The notes under the pieces were generated by a model. It did no database searches, was not told the origin of the DNA, and saw only the letters and a list, made by a program, of their open reading frames with translations. A program made the translations under genes and the position numbers. From the NCBI RefSeq assembly GCF_001456355.1, contig NZ_CP010271.1, positions 620,001 through 684,000 of the forward strand: 64,000 nt of DNA, written 5' to 3'. The stretch comes from Mycobacteroides saopaulense. Lineage in GTDB: Bacteria > Actinomycetota > Actinomycetes > Mycobacteriales > Mycobacteriaceae. This document shows, one piece after another, positions 34,433 to 43,502 of this stretch. Within the stretch, counting starts at the first letter, position 1, and every line of letters starts with the position of its first letter.

Positions 34433-34891
34433 CTAGCCGATCTCCTGCAGCGCAGTCCGCAGGTCCGCGGCCTTGGGTACTCCGGACACTCGATAGGCCT
34501 GCCGCCCGGTGGCATCGAAGATGAAGGTCGTCGGCAGCGAAAGCACCGAGAGCGCCCGCGCGGCGTCGGGGTTGGCGTCGATGTCGACTTCGATGTGCGC
34601 CACGTCAGGCTGGCCCGCCGACACCTGATCGACGACCCGGCGCACCGACGCACACGGACCGCACCACACCGCGCTGAAGTGCACGATCGTCGGTCCGGTC
34701 GCCGAGAGTTCAATACCGGGCGGGGCCTGGATCTCGTCCGCGCCGTCCGGGCCTTCGCGCAGCTTGCCGGCCCTGCTCCGGATGGCCACCGCGATAAGGC
34801 TCGATGCCAGCAGCGCGACCGCGATGGCAATGACCGCGGTCACCAGTGGCGACGAGCCGCTCACCTGCAGAGCGGACAAACCTGGCGTCAT
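34433..34891 (-). CDS. thiX: Membrane-anchored thioredoxin-like protein ThiX
   Basis: The 152-residue protein has one N-terminal membrane helix (about 14-40) and a thioredoxin fold with the redox motif WCGPC and cis-Pro segment LPTTFIFD. It matches Rv0816c. It would reduce or oxidise thiols at the outer face of the membrane. Its start overlaps the lmeA stop (ATGA). It precedes the polycysteine leader, so read-through from lmeA-thiX may also feed the cysA operon. Confidence 0.9.
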   Translation of the reverse strand: MTPGLSALQVSGSSPLVTAVIAIAVALLASSLIAVAIRSRAGKLREGPDGADEIQAPPGIELSATGPTIVHFSAVWCGPCASVRRVVDQVSAGQPDVAHIEVDIDANPDAARALSVLSLPTTFIFDATGRQAYRVSGVPKAADLRTALQEIG

Positions 34892-35691
34892 GACTGCTTG
34901 AACGCGTCCAGGGAGATGGTTACTCCCTTGGCGATACCTTCGATGATCACATCTGATCCACGTGCGCCGACCGTTGTTGGTTCGATCGCGAAGGGCAGCT
35001 TTTGCCGGGGGACCACCTTGGTGAACGCGGAGAACACGCCGGCCTGCTGTTCTTCGGGCACATCACGGTCGGCCGTCCCGGGGCCCGTCACCACCGATGT
35101 GGCGACGAACTGCAGATCTGTCTTGTCGGGTCCACCGACGGACACGTCGACGGACACCGTCACCTTGTGCTGGAACTCGCCTGTCTTCGGTGTCCCGGTG
35201 AACAGCAGGCCCGTTCCCGTCGAGATGCCGGATTCGGTGGTGCCGCCGGTGGCATCGTTCTGTTCCTTGGGGGGCGGCTCCACAGCGAGGTCGTTGATCC
35301 CCATGAATCGACCCAGGTGATTGGAGTCGATGATGATCCGGCTCTCCACCCGATCCACGCGCAGCGGGGAGTCGGGACGGATCAGCCAAGACGCCTTGGA
35401 GATGTCGATGCCATGCAATGTGCCTTCCAGGGTCGCCTTCCCCGTTTCGGCGTGGTCGACACCGTGCGCCTTGATCTCCACTTCCTTGTAGCGGTGTGCA
35501 AGAGCTTGAGGAATGAAGGGAAACACCAGGATGGCGACCGACGGATCGGAGCTCAGGTTCGCCTCGGCGCGCAGCGTCCGGGACAGCCGATACTCGGCGT
35601 AGATCGCAAATCCGAAATCGGTGCCGGTGGCCGCGATTGCCAGTGCACACACCACCGCGATGGCAGCGATTAGGGGTTTGCGCATCTGCAT
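34888..35691 (-). CDS. lmeA: LmeA-like DUF2993 periplasmic lipid-binding protein
   Basis: The roughly 267-residue protein starts with a membrane or signal helix (PLIAAIAVVCALAIAATG). A DUF2993 domain follows: SDPSVAILVFPFIPQALAHR and VEIKAHGVDH are typical early strands. It matches Rv0817c/MSMEG_5785, LmeA, needed for elongation of lipomannan and lipoarabinomannan mannan chains. An in-frame GTG at 35724 would add 11 residues, and ATG 35685 would remove two. It heads the leftward unit lmeA-thiX. Confidence 0.8.
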   Translation of the reverse strand: MQMRKPLIAAIAVVCALAIAATGTDFGFAIYAEYRLSRTLRAEANLSSDPSVAILVFPFIPQALAHRYKEVEIKAHGVDHAETGKATLEGTLHGIDISKASWLIRPDSPLRVDRVESRIIIDSNHLGRFMGINDLAVEPPPKEQNDATGGTTESGISTGTGLLFTGTPKTGEFQHKVTVSVDVSVGGPDKTDLQFVATSVVTGPGTADRDVPEEQQAGVFSAFTKVVPRQKLPFAIEPTTVGARGSDVIIEGIAKGVTISLDAFKQS

Positions 35692-35852
35692 ATTCTGGCG
35701 TATTGCCACGCGTCCGCCGTTCACGACGGGGCTCGCCGCGGTTCACACAGGCGGCTCAATCCGCGCTTGTGGTCTTGACGTAAACGGCTCATCCGCGCTT
35801 ACCAGCAGGTGGCGCGGTACATTATGGAACACCTGGAGACCGAAGCACCCGG

Positions 35853-36665
35853 GTGTTGGAGGGCTCGTTGGACCTGTTGCTGCTGACCGCTGACTCAAAT
35901 CCGGATGCGGTGCTGCCGTCCCTGTCGCTGCTCGCCCATACCGTGCGACCGGTGCCCAGCGAGGTGTCCTCGCTCCTGGAAGCAGGTTCGGCCGACGTCG
36001 CCATCGTCGACGCGCGCACCGATCTGGCTTCCGCGCGCGGCCTGTGCCGACTGCTGGGTGCGGCCGGATCGTCGGTGCCGGTGGTCGCCGTGGTCAACGA
36101 GGGCAGCCTGGTGGCGGTCAACGTCGACTGGGGTCTGGACGACATCCTGCTGCCCGGAACGGGCCCTGCCGAGATCGATGCGCGACTGCGTCTGTTGGTG
36201 GGACGACGCGCCGGCGCGGTCAATGTGGAGAACGCCAGCAAGGTGGTGCTCGGCGAGCTGGTCATCGACGAGGGCACCTACACCGCACGGCTGCGCGGAC
36301 GCCCGCTGGATCTGACCTACAAGGAATTCGAGCTTCTGAAGTATCTGGCCCAACACGCCGGCCGTGTCTTCACCAGGGCCCAGCTGCTCCAGGAAGTCTG
36401 GGGATATGACTTCTTCGGCGGCACTCGCACCGTGGACGTCCATGTGCGTCGACTGCGCGCAAAGCTCGGCGGCGAATACGAGTCGCTCATCGGAACCGTG
36501 CGCAACGTCGGTTACAAGGCGGTGCGCCCGCCGCGCGCGAAGGGTGACTCCGGAGCGCCCGAGAGTTCCGATGCCGAGGAATCCGATGTCGACGACGATG
36601 TGGTCGACGAGGACGGCGCCGACGAGGACTTCGCTGCCGAGCAAGGGACCCTCAACGCGGGGTGA
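35853..36665 (+). CDS. glnR: GlnR-type OmpR-family nitrogen regulator
   Basis: This 270-residue protein has an atypical receiver domain (ADVAIVDAR with Asp53 in the phosphoacceptor position) and an OmpR winged helix ([20 protein letters not shown]). It matches Rv0818, GlnR, which controls ammonium, nitrate and nitrite assimilation genes. The acidic C-terminal tail of some 40 residues ([12 protein letters not shown]) is longer than in many homologues. GTG 35853 is used, but TTG 35868 would align with the usual N terminus. It diverges from lmeA and precedes mshD by 22 bp. Confidence 0.9.
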   Translation: MLEGSLDLLLLTADSNPDAVLPSLSLLAHTVRPVPSEVSSLLEAGSADVAIVDARTDLASARGLCRLLGAAGSSVPVVAVVNEGSLVAVNVDWGLDDILLPGTGPAEIDARLRLLVGRRAGAVNVENASKVVLGELVIDEGTYTARLRGRPLDLTYKEFELLKYLAQHAGRVFTRAQLLQEVWGYDFFGGTRTVDVHVRRLRAKLGGEYESLIGTVRNVGYKAVRPPRAKGDSGAPESSDAEESDVDDDVVDEDGADEDFAAEQGTLNAG

Positions 36666-36687
36666 ATCCCCCGACTAGCGTGGCGGT

Positions 36688-37578
36688 ATGACCGAATGGG
36701 TCCCGCTCCTCGACGATCAGCGCCAACTACAGATCCGCGAGTTGATCGTGGAGGCCTCCCGCGTCGACGGCGTTGCACCGGTCGGGGAGCAGGTGCTGCG
36801 CGAGCTCCGCGGAACCGCGGCCAAGCACCTTGTCGTCGAAGAAGGGGACGACGTGGTGGCGTATCTCAATGTGGTACTGCCGGACCAGGCCGCCCCCGAG
36901 AGTGCCACGGCCATGGCCGAATTGGTGGTCGCGCCGGCGGCCCGCCGCCGGGGAATCGGCTCGGAGCTGATTCGACAGGCTCTCGCGAAGGGTGGTGAGG
37001 CCACCCGGATCTGGGCCCACGGCAACCTGCCCGCGGCCAGGGCACTGGCCGCCAAGTTGGGGCTGGTGGCCCTACGGCGACTGCACCAGATGCGGCGGCC
37101 GCTGGCAGAGCTCCCTACGATCTCTGCTGACTCCAGCGTCGTGATCCGCCATTACGCTGGACCACAAGATGATTCGGAGCTGCTGCGTGTCAACAACGCC
37201 GCATTCGCCTGGCATCCGGAACAAGGGGGCTGGACGCTCGACGACCTGACGGGGAGGTTCGCCGAACCGTGGTTCGATCCGCGCGGACTGTTCCTGGCGT
37301 TTGACGAGCAGACTGGCGACCTCCTCGGATTCCACTGGACCAAAAAGCATTTGGACAAGCCGGGGGTGGGTGAGGTGTACGTCGTCGGGGTTGACCCCGC
37401 CGCACAGGGACGTGGACTGGGCCACCTGCTGACCTTGGTGGGGCTGCATCATCTGGCAGCGGTCGGCTTGCATACCGTGTTGCTGTACGTCGAATCGGAC
37501 AACGCGGCGGCCTTACGGACCTATGAGCGGCTCGGATTCGGGGTGGCTCTCACCGACGCCGCCTACGGTCGCGGCTGA
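36688..37578 (+). CDS. mshD: Mycothiol synthase (mycothiol acetyltransferase)
   Basis: MshD acetylates Cys-GlcN-inositol with acetyl-CoA to complete mycothiol. The 296-residue protein is a double GNAT: acetyl-CoA loops RRRGIGSEL around residue 90 and QGRGLGHLL around residue 238. It matches Rv0819 in position between glnR and the phosphate genes. It probably shares a transcript with glnR. Confidence 0.93.
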   Translation: MTEWVPLLDDQRQLQIRELIVEASRVDGVAPVGEQVLRELRGTAAKHLVVEEGDDVVAYLNVVLPDQAAPESATAMAELVVAPAARRRGIGSELIRQALAKGGEATRIWAHGNLPAARALAAKLGLVALRRLHQMRRPLAELPTISADSSVVIRHYAGPQDDSELLRVNNAAFAWHPEQGGWTLDDLTGRFAEPWFDPRGLFLAFDEQTGDLLGFHWTKKHLDKPGVGEVYVVGVDPAAQGRGLGHLLTLVGLHHLAAVGLHTVLLYVESDNAAALRTYERLGFGVALTDAAYGRG

Positions 37579-37622
37579 CAAGGCGTTTACCTGCGATAAC
37601 GACCGGACTGTCAAGTCTGTGA

Positions 37623-37640
37623 GTTCACTTTCCGTTCACC
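37623..37640 (+). promoter_or_regulatory. PHO-box-like direct repeat upstream of pstS (candidate RegX3 site)
   Basis: Two copies of GTTCAC start 11 bp apart (37623 and 37634), the second continuing GTTCACC. This spacing and sequence resemble sites bound by SenX3-RegX3 at phosphate-regulated mycobacterial promoters. It lies about 105 bp upstream of the pstS start. A similar repeat occurs upstream of phoU. Confidence 0.65.
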
Positions 37641-37744
37641 TGTGGGCGGGTGCCCGTCCATCGACTGCCTTTAGTTTCCGGGGTGCGCGTAGAAGCTCCA
37701 TCCCCATCACCGTCGTCCATCACACATGCCAGAAAGCGAGAGCC

Positions 37745-38884
37745 GTGAACCTCAAGGCCGTGAACTTCAAGAACACCGGCACCACGATCTTCGCGGCCGC
37801 CGCCGCGGTCGCTCTGTCCGCAAGCCTCGCCGCCTGCGGTACCGACAACACCACCGGAGGCTCCTCCTCCAGCGCCTCAGGCTCTGCTTCCGCATCGGGC
37901 GACTGTGCGGGCAAGGCCAAGCTGAGTGCCGAGGGTTCCTCGGCCCAGAAGAACGCCTTCGACATCTTCGCCAATGAGTACTCGACCGCATGCTCCGGAA
38001 AGTCGATCAACTACAACCCCACCGGTTCGGGCAAGGGACGCGACAACTTCATCGCCGGCCAGGTCGACATCGGCGGTTCCGACTCGGCGCTGTCCGAGGA
38101 AGAAGCAGGCAAGGCCAAGGAGCGCTGCAGCGGCAACGAGGCATGGAACCTGCCCGTCGTCTTCGGTCCGATTGCCTTGGCGTACAACCTCCCCGGTGTC
38201 GACAAGCTGGTTCTGAACGCGGATACCGCCGCCAAGATCTTCACCGGTGCCATCACCACCTGGAATGACCCGGCCATCGCCGCCCTGAACCCGGGCGCGA
38301 CGCTGCCCGACACCAGGGTCACGCCGGTGTACCGCAAGGACAAGTCCGGAACCAGTGAGAACTTCGGCAAGTACCTCACCACCGCGGCTCCGGAAAGCTG
38401 GACCAAGGGCAGCAGCGGCACCTGGGAAGGTGGCGCGGGTGAGAGCGCCGAGAAGTCCTCGGGTGTTGCCGAGAAGGTCAAGGCGCTGCCCGGTGCCATC
38501 ACCTATGTGGAAAAGGGCTACGCCGACGACCTCAAGATGCCGTACGCGCAGATCGACAGCGGTGCCGGTGCCGTGGCGCTGACCCCGGAGACCGCCGCCG
38601 CTTCGGTGGAGACCGCCAAGTTCGCGGGCGAGGGTAACGACCTCAAGCTGGACCTGGCCTCGATCTACGGGACCAAGACCGCCGGCGCGTACCCGATCGT
38701 GCTGGCCACCTACGAGATCGTCTGCTCCAAGGGATACAAGGACGCCGACGTCGCCGCCGCGGTGAAGTCGTTCCTGACGGTCGCGGTGAACCAGGGACAG
38801 AAGGGTCTGGCCGATGTCGGCTACGCCCCGCTGCCCACGCAGTTCAAGTCCCGCCTCGAGACGGCCATCAAGGCGCTCTCCTAG
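37745..38884 (+). CDS. pstS: Phosphate-binding lipoprotein PstS
   Basis: This 379-residue binding protein has a lipobox LAAC (SLAACGTDN) followed by a Ser/Ala-rich linker. Phosphate-contacting motifs include AEGSSAQKNAF, NPTGSGKGRD, QVDIGGSDSAL and RKDKSGTSENF. It captures phosphate outside the membrane for the PstCAB channel. GTG 37745 puts the signal at the N terminus. A strong hairpin separates it from pstC and may keep its expression above that of the membrane components. Confidence 0.95.
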   Translation: MNLKAVNFKNTGTTIFAAAAAVALSASLAACGTDNTTGGSSSSASGSASASGDCAGKAKLSAEGSSAQKNAFDIFANEYSTACSGKSINYNPTGSGKGRDNFIAGQVDIGGSDSALSEEEAGKAKERCSGNEAWNLPVVFGPIALAYNLPGVDKLVLNADTAAKIFTGAITTWNDPAIAALNPGATLPDTRVTPVYRKDKSGTSENFGKYLTTAAPESWTKGSSGTWEGGAGESAEKSSGVAEKVKALPGAITYVEKGYADDLKMPYAQIDSGAGAVALTPETAAASVETAKFAGEGNDLKLDLASIYGTKTAGAYPIVLATYEIVCSKGYKDADVAAAVKSFLTVAVNQGQKGLADVGYAPLPTQFKSRLETAIKALS

Positions 38885-38894
38885 CAGCGGTTTC

Positions 38895-38932
38895 GTCCCC
38901 ACCCGGCGAGCTTGGGCAATCCGGGTGGGGAC
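38895..38932 (+). terminator. Intercistronic hairpin between pstS and pstC
   Basis: A perfect 12-bp stem, GTCCCCACCCGG / CCGGGTGGGGAC, has a 14-nt loop and begins 10 bp after the pstS stop. It ends 30 bp before pstC. It may act as a partial terminator or as a 3' stabiliser of a pstS-only transcript. Both roles are inference. Confidence 0.65.
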
Positions 38933-38962
38933 GTACCATCGACGACATAGACAGCGAGTCCG

Positions 38963-40036
38963 ATGAGCAGCCAGACCAGCGGGATCGATCCCGTAGGGAT
39001 AGCCAGTCCGGCAGATCATGACCGAGCCCTATCCGAGGAGACGCAAACCCTGATGATCCCCGAGGCGATGGGTGGCAAAGACGCTGAACGGGAAGCGAAG
39101 CCGCGGGGGGTGGTACGGCCCGGAGACCGTATCTTCTCCGGACTCGCGACCGGTTCCGGGATCTTCGTCGTCGCGCTCATCGGGTTGGTCGCGGTCTTCC
39201 TCATCCTGCGTGCCGTGCCCGCGCTCAGCAACGACGAGGAGAACTTCTTCCTCTACAACGGCCCGTGGCGCACCGATGACACGGCGCACATGCACTTCGG
39301 CGTCCTCGACTTGTTCTCGGTCACCGTCTTCGTCTCGATCTTCGCGCTGTTGCTCGCGATGCCCGTGGCACTCGGGATCGCGATCTACCTGACCGAATAC
39401 GCACCCGCACGCGTGCGTGGTCCGCTGGCCTACGTCATCGACCTGCTCGCCGCGGTGCCCTCGATCGTCTACGGTCTCTGGGGCATTTACGTGCTGGCGC
39501 CAGCGATCGCGCCGATTGCCCTGTGGCTCAACAGGAACCTGGGATTCATCCCGCTGTTCGCCGACAGCCCCGTGAACATCGGCGGCGGCGGCAACCTGTT
39601 CACCGGTGGCATCGTGCTGGCGGTGATGATCCTGCCGATCATCGCTGCCGTCACCCGCGAGGTGTTCATCCAAACTCCGAAGGGGCAGATCGAGGCCGCC
39701 CTGGCATTGGGCGCCACCAAGTGGGAAGTGGTGCGCACCACTATCATTCCGTTCGGAGCCTCCGGATACGTCAGCGGCTCCATGCTGGGGCTCGGTCGTG
39801 CGCTGGGCGAGACCATCGCGCTGATGCTCATCCTCTCGGGCACCTCGGTGGCCTTCGGCTGGTCGCTGTTCGACAGCGGCAGCACCTTCGCCACTCATAT
39901 CGCTTCCAATGCATCGGAATTCAACAACGAGCTGGAGGCCGGTGCGTACATCGCGGCCGGGCTCGTGCTGTTCGTATTGACCTTCCTGGTGAACTCGGCG
40001 GCACGTGCCGTCGTCGGCGGAAAGGGCCGGGCATGA
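38963..40036 (+). CDS. pstC: Phosphate ABC transporter permease PstC
   Basis: The 357-residue permease has an unusually long cytosolic N-terminal arm of about 65 residues before the first helix. Six spans follow, with the PstC motifs SIVYGLWGIYVLAP and the EAA loop EAALALGATKWEVVRTTIIP. It forms the phosphate channel with PstA. Its stop overlaps the pstA start (ATGA). Confidence 0.94.
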   Translation: MSSQTSGIDPVGIASPADHDRALSEETQTLMIPEAMGGKDAEREAKPRGVVRPGDRIFSGLATGSGIFVVALIGLVAVFLILRAVPALSNDEENFFLYNGPWRTDDTAHMHFGVLDLFSVTVFVSIFALLLAMPVALGIAIYLTEYAPARVRGPLAYVIDLLAAVPSIVYGLWGIYVLAPAIAPIALWLNRNLGFIPLFADSPVNIGGGGNLFTGGIVLAVMILPIIAAVTREVFIQTPKGQIEAALALGATKWEVVRTTIIPFGASGYVSGSMLGLGRALGETIALMLILSGTSVAFGWSLFDSGSTFATHIASNASEFNNELEAGAYIAAGLVLFVLTFLVNSAARAVVGGKGRA

Positions 40037-40941
40037 CCGCGACTCTTGACAGGCCGGTGAAGGAACCCGCATTCCATCCGCTCTCGGCCAGGCGCAAGAC
40101 CACCAACGCCATTGCCACGGTGCTGGTCTCGGCCGCGGTGCTGATCGCGCTGATCCCGCTGGTATGGGTGCTTTACACCGTGCTGGATCGCGGACTCGGC
40201 GCCGTCCTCAGTGCGGACTGGTGGTTCAAATCGCAGAACATGATGACCAACCGGATCGCCGGTGGCGGTGCGTATCACGCCATCGTCGGCACCCTGTTCC
40301 AGGGTTTGTTCTGCGCGATCATCTCGGTGCCCATCGGCATCTTCGTGGCCATCTACTTGGTCGAGTACGGGGCCGACTCCCGGCTGGCCAAGCTCACCAC
40401 CTTCATGGTCGACATCCTCACCGGTGTGCCGTCCATCGTCGCCGCGCTGTTCATCTATGCCCTGTGGGTGGCCACCCTCGGCTTGCCGCGGTCGGGTCTG
40501 GCGGTATCACTTGCCCTGGTGCTGTTGATGATTCCGGTGGTGGTGCGTTCTTCGGAGGAGATGCTCAAGATTGTCCCGAACGATCTGCGCGAGGCGTCCT
40601 ACGCGCTGGGCGTGCCCAAGTGGAAGACCATCTCCCGCATCGTGTTGCCCACCGCGCTGTCGGGCGTGGTCACCGGTGTGATGCTGGCGCTGGCCCGCGT
40701 CATGGGCGAGACAGCGCCGCTGCTGGTGCTCGTCGGCTACAGCAAGCTGATCAACTTCGACATGTTCGGCGGCGAGATGGCCTCGCTGCCGGGCATGATG
40801 CTCGACCAGCGCAGCGGTTCGGTGGTGGGGCTGGCCGAGTCCCGGTTGTGGGGCGCCGCTCTCACTCTCATCTTGTTGGTCGCGATTCTCAATGTGATCG
40901 CCAAGCTCATTTCGCGTTTCTTCGCGCCGAAAAAGGTCTAG
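40033..40941 (+). CDS. pstA: Phosphate ABC transporter permease PstA
   Basis: The 302-residue permease shows [20 protein letters not shown], the family's substrate-path helix, and the EAA loop [23 protein letters not shown] 40033 is set by the ATGA overlap with pstC; longer open frames upstream are antisense artefacts. It is followed by pstB after 10 bp. Confidence 0.94.
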   Translation: MTATLDRPVKEPAFHPLSARRKTTNAIATVLVSAAVLIALIPLVWVLYTVLDRGLGAVLSADWWFKSQNMMTNRIAGGGAYHAIVGTLFQGLFCAIISVPIGIFVAIYLVEYGADSRLAKLTTFMVDILTGVPSIVAALFIYALWVATLGLPRSGLAVSLALVLLMIPVVVRSSEEMLKIVPNDLREASYALGVPKWKTISRIVLPTALSGVVTGVMLALARVMGETAPLLVLVGYSKLINFDMFGGEMASLPGMMLDQRSGSVVGLAESRLWGAALTLILLVAILNVIAKLISRFFAPKKV

Positions 40942-40951
40942 GAAGGTAGTC

Positions 40952-41728
40952 ATGGCCAAGCGTCTCGATCTCAAGGACGTCAACATCTTCTACGGCAAGT
41001 TCCACGCCGTGCAGGATGTCGCGCTGTCGGTTCCGCCTCGCAGCGTGACGGCCTTCATCGGCCCGTCCGGCTGCGGCAAGTCGACCGTGCTGCGCACCCT
41101 CAACCGGATGCACGAGGTGACTCCCGGTGCCCGTGTCGAGGGCTCGGTATTGCTCGACGGCGCCGACATCTACGGGGCCGGAGTGGACCCGGTGTCGGTG
41201 CGTAAGACCATCGGCATGGTGTTTCAGCGGCCAAACCCATTCCCCACCATGTCGATTCGTGACAATGTGGTGGCCGGTCTGCGGTTGCAGGGTGTGCGTA
41301 GCAAGAAGACCCTCGACGAGGTCGCCGAGCGTTCCCTGCAGGGCGCGAATCTGTGGAACGAGGTCAAGGACCGTCTCGACCGCCCGGGTGGCGGCCTCTC
41401 CGGCGGTCAACAGCAGCGTCTGTGCATCGCCAGAGCCATTGCGGTGCAGCCGGATGTGTTGCTGATGGACGAGCCGTGCTCTGCTCTGGACCCCATCTCC
41501 ACGCTGGCCATCGAGGACCTGATCTCCGAGCTCAAGCAGGAGTTCACCATCGTGATCGTCACTCACAACATGCAGCAGGCTGCGCGCGTCAGCGATCAGA
41601 CCGCATTCTTCAACCTGGAGGCCGCGGGCAAACCGGGCATGCTGGTGGAGATCGACGACACCGAGAAGATCTTCTCTAACCCGTCCCAGAAGGCCACCGA
41701 GGACTACATCTCCGGCCGCTTCGGCTGA
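40952..41728 (+). CDS. pstB: Phosphate ABC transporter ATPase PstB
   Basis: The 258-residue ATPase has Walker [10 protein letters not shown], signature LSGGQQQR, Walker [14 protein letters not shown] and switch His in [11 protein letters not shown]. It drives phosphate import through PstCA. In M. tuberculosis this position is held by phoT. GGAAGG precedes the ATG. Confidence 0.95.
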   Translation: MAKRLDLKDVNIFYGKFHAVQDVALSVPPRSVTAFIGPSGCGKSTVLRTLNRMHEVTPGARVEGSVLLDGADIYGAGVDPVSVRKTIGMVFQRPNPFPTMSIRDNVVAGLRLQGVRSKKTLDEVAERSLQGANLWNEVKDRLDRPGGGLSGGQQQRLCIARAIAVQPDVLLMDEPCSALDPISTLAIEDLISELKQEFTIVIVTHNMQQAARVSDQTAFFNLEAAGKPGMLVEIDDTEKIFSNPSQKATEDYISGRFG

Positions 41729-41787
41729 GTCGTCACTGAGCCAGCGATTTCGGCGCCCCCTGGGAAATAGCACCTACTGTGGTGACT

Positions 41788-42714
41788 ATGACCAAGGCAG
41801 TGCAGTTCGATCAGTACGGCGATATCGACGTCCTGCAGGTGCGCGATGTACCGCGACCGTCCCCCGGGGTCGACGAGGTGCTCGTGCAGGTGCGTGCCGC
41901 GGGGATCAACCCCGGTGAGGCGATGATTCGCAAGGGAGCCCTGCACGACAGATTCCCGGCGACCTTCCCGTCCGGTCAGGGCAGCGACCTGTCGGGTGTC
42001 GTGGTGGAGACCGGCCACGGGGTGGCGCGATTCGCGGCGGGGGACGAGGTGTTCGGCTACACCGATGACCGCGCCAGCCACGCCGAGTTCGTCGTTGTCC
42101 CGGCCAGTCAGCTGGTCACCAAACCCGAGAATCTCTCATGGGAGGTGGCCGGCAGCCTGTTCGTCGCCGGTACTACCGCCTACGCCGCGGTCGGCTCCGT
42201 CGAGCTGACCGCGGGCGACGTTGTCGTGGTGGCCGGCGCCGCAGGAGGAGTGGGTACCCTCGCGGTGCAGCTCGCCAAGGCGGCCGGCGCCACCGTGATC
42301 GGTATCGCGGGGCCGGGCAACGACGAGTGGCTCACCGCGCACGGTGTCATCCCGGTCAACTACGGCGACGGATTGGCCGACCGAATCAGGGCGGCGGCCC
42401 CGCAGGGGCGGGTCGATGCCTTCCTCGACTTCTTCGGTGGTGGGTACGTGGAGTTGGCGGTCAACGAGCTCGGGGTGGATCCGCGGCGCGTCGACACCAT
42501 CATCGACTTCGCGGCGGTGGAACGCTTCGGCGTACAAAGCGTCGGCAACGCCGAGGGGTCATCGCCGCAGGTACTCTCCGAGTTGGCAGCGTTGATCGTC
42601 GAGGGAAAGCTGGAAGTACTTGTTGCGCAAACCTTTCCGTTGGATGAGGTGCGCAGCGCGTACGAGCTGTTGGAGCGTCGGCACACCCGCGGAAAGATCG
42701 TCCTGGTGCCGTGA
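41788..42714 (+). CDS. Zinc-independent MDR-family quinone/NADPH oxidoreductase
   Basis: This 308-residue medium-chain reductase carries the nucleotide-binding motif VVVAGAAGGVGTLAVQLAKA and the QOR-type N terminus AVQFDQYGDIDVLQV. No structural-zinc cysteines are present, which places it with NADPH:quinone or enone reductases. ATG 41788 is chosen over two GTGs just upstream. It sits between pstB and phoU, convergent with phoU, and has no obvious link to phosphate. Confidence 0.85.
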   Translation: MTKAVQFDQYGDIDVLQVRDVPRPSPGVDEVLVQVRAAGINPGEAMIRKGALHDRFPATFPSGQGSDLSGVVVETGHGVARFAAGDEVFGYTDDRASHAEFVVVPASQLVTKPENLSWEVAGSLFVAGTTAYAAVGSVELTAGDVVVVAGAAGGVGTLAVQLAKAAGATVIGIAGPGNDEWLTAHGVIPVNYGDGLADRIRAAAPQGRVDAFLDFFGGGYVELAVNELGVDPRRVDTIIDFAAVERFGVQSVGNAEGSSPQVLSELAALIVEGKLEVLVAQTFPLDEVRSAYELLERRHTRGKIVLVP

Positions 42715-42718
42715 CGCG

Positions 42719-43390
42719 CTAGATGGCGGTCAGGTGGTCCTGGCCGTCGGGCGGCAGGCTTCCGGTCACCTGGAAGATGACCCGCCGGGCGACCTCCACT
42801 GCGTGGTCGGCGAAGCGCTCGTAGAAGCGGCCCAGCAGCGTCACGTCGACAGCGGCTGCCACCCCGTGCCTCCACTCGCGGTCCATCAACACGGTGAACA
42901 GGTGCCGGTGCAGATCGTCCATCGCATCGTCTTCTTCGTTGATGCGGGCAGCCTTCTCCGGGTCGCGAGTCAACAGCACCTCTTGCGCGCTATTGCCCAA
43001 ATCGACTGCTACGCGGCCCATCTCGGCGAAGTAGCCGTTGACCTCTTCGGGTAGGGCGTGCTGTGGGTGGCGGCGACGGGCGATCTTGGCGACGTGCAGG
43101 GCCAGGGCGCCCATCCGGTCCACGTCCGCCACGATCTGGATGCTGCTGACAACCTCGCGTAGATCGCCGGCAACCGGGGCCTGCAGGGCCAAGATGGCGA
43201 AGGCGTTCTCCTCGGCCGCCGCACTCATCGCGGTGATCTGTTCGTGATCGGAGATGACCTGCTCGGCAAGGACGAGATCTGCCTGCAGCAATGCGCGGGT
43301 GGCCCGCTCCATGGCGGCTCCGGCCAACCCACACATCTCCCCCAGCTGTGCCGATAGCGAGGACAGCTGCTCCTGAAACGCGGTACGCAT
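42719..43390 (-). CDS. phoU: Phosphate-specific transport regulator PhoU (PhoY2 type)
   Basis: The 223-residue all-helical protein consists of two PhoU repeats with the metal-binding ExxxD-type segments ([37 protein letters not shown]). PhoU proteins restrain SenX3-RegX3 signalling when phosphate is plentiful and contact PstB. It matches Rv0821c (PhoY2), linked in mycobacteria to persister formation. It is transcribed towards the pst genes. A PHO-box-like repeat lies 45 bp upstream of its start. Confidence 0.94.
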   Translation of the reverse strand: MRTAFQEQLSSLSAQLGEMCGLAGAAMERATRALLQADLVLAEQVISDHEQITAMSAAAEENAFAILALQAPVAGDLREVVSSIQIVADVDRMGALALHVAKIARRRHPQHALPEEVNGYFAEMGRVAVDLGNSAQEVLLTRDPEKAARINEEDDAMDDLHRHLFTVLMDREWRHGVAAAVDVTLLGRFYERFADHAVEVARRVIFQVTGSLPPDGQDHLTAI

Positions 43391-43434
43391 GGATCAAGCC
43401 TACGGACCCGTCACCGTCGAGTCATGGCCCTGGC

Positions 43435-43451
43435 GTGAACGGCGAGTGAAT
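43435..43451 (-). promoter_or_regulatory. PHO-box-like direct repeat upstream of phoU
   Basis: On the minus strand the sequence reads ATTCACTCGCCGTTCAC: two TTCAC units 11 bp apart, the same register as the repeat in front of pstS. This suggests phoU is under the same phosphate control (inference). Confidence 0.5.
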
Positions 43452-43502
43452 GCCACTACAGGTTCCGTGGACGAAACTGCGAGCAGCGTCTAAATAGACG
43501 GA

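Noticed and set aside
34367..35320. 317-codon + frame antisense to thiX and lmeA
   Set aside because: It contradicts two recognisable genes and gives a low-complexity basic product typical of antisense GC-rich frames.
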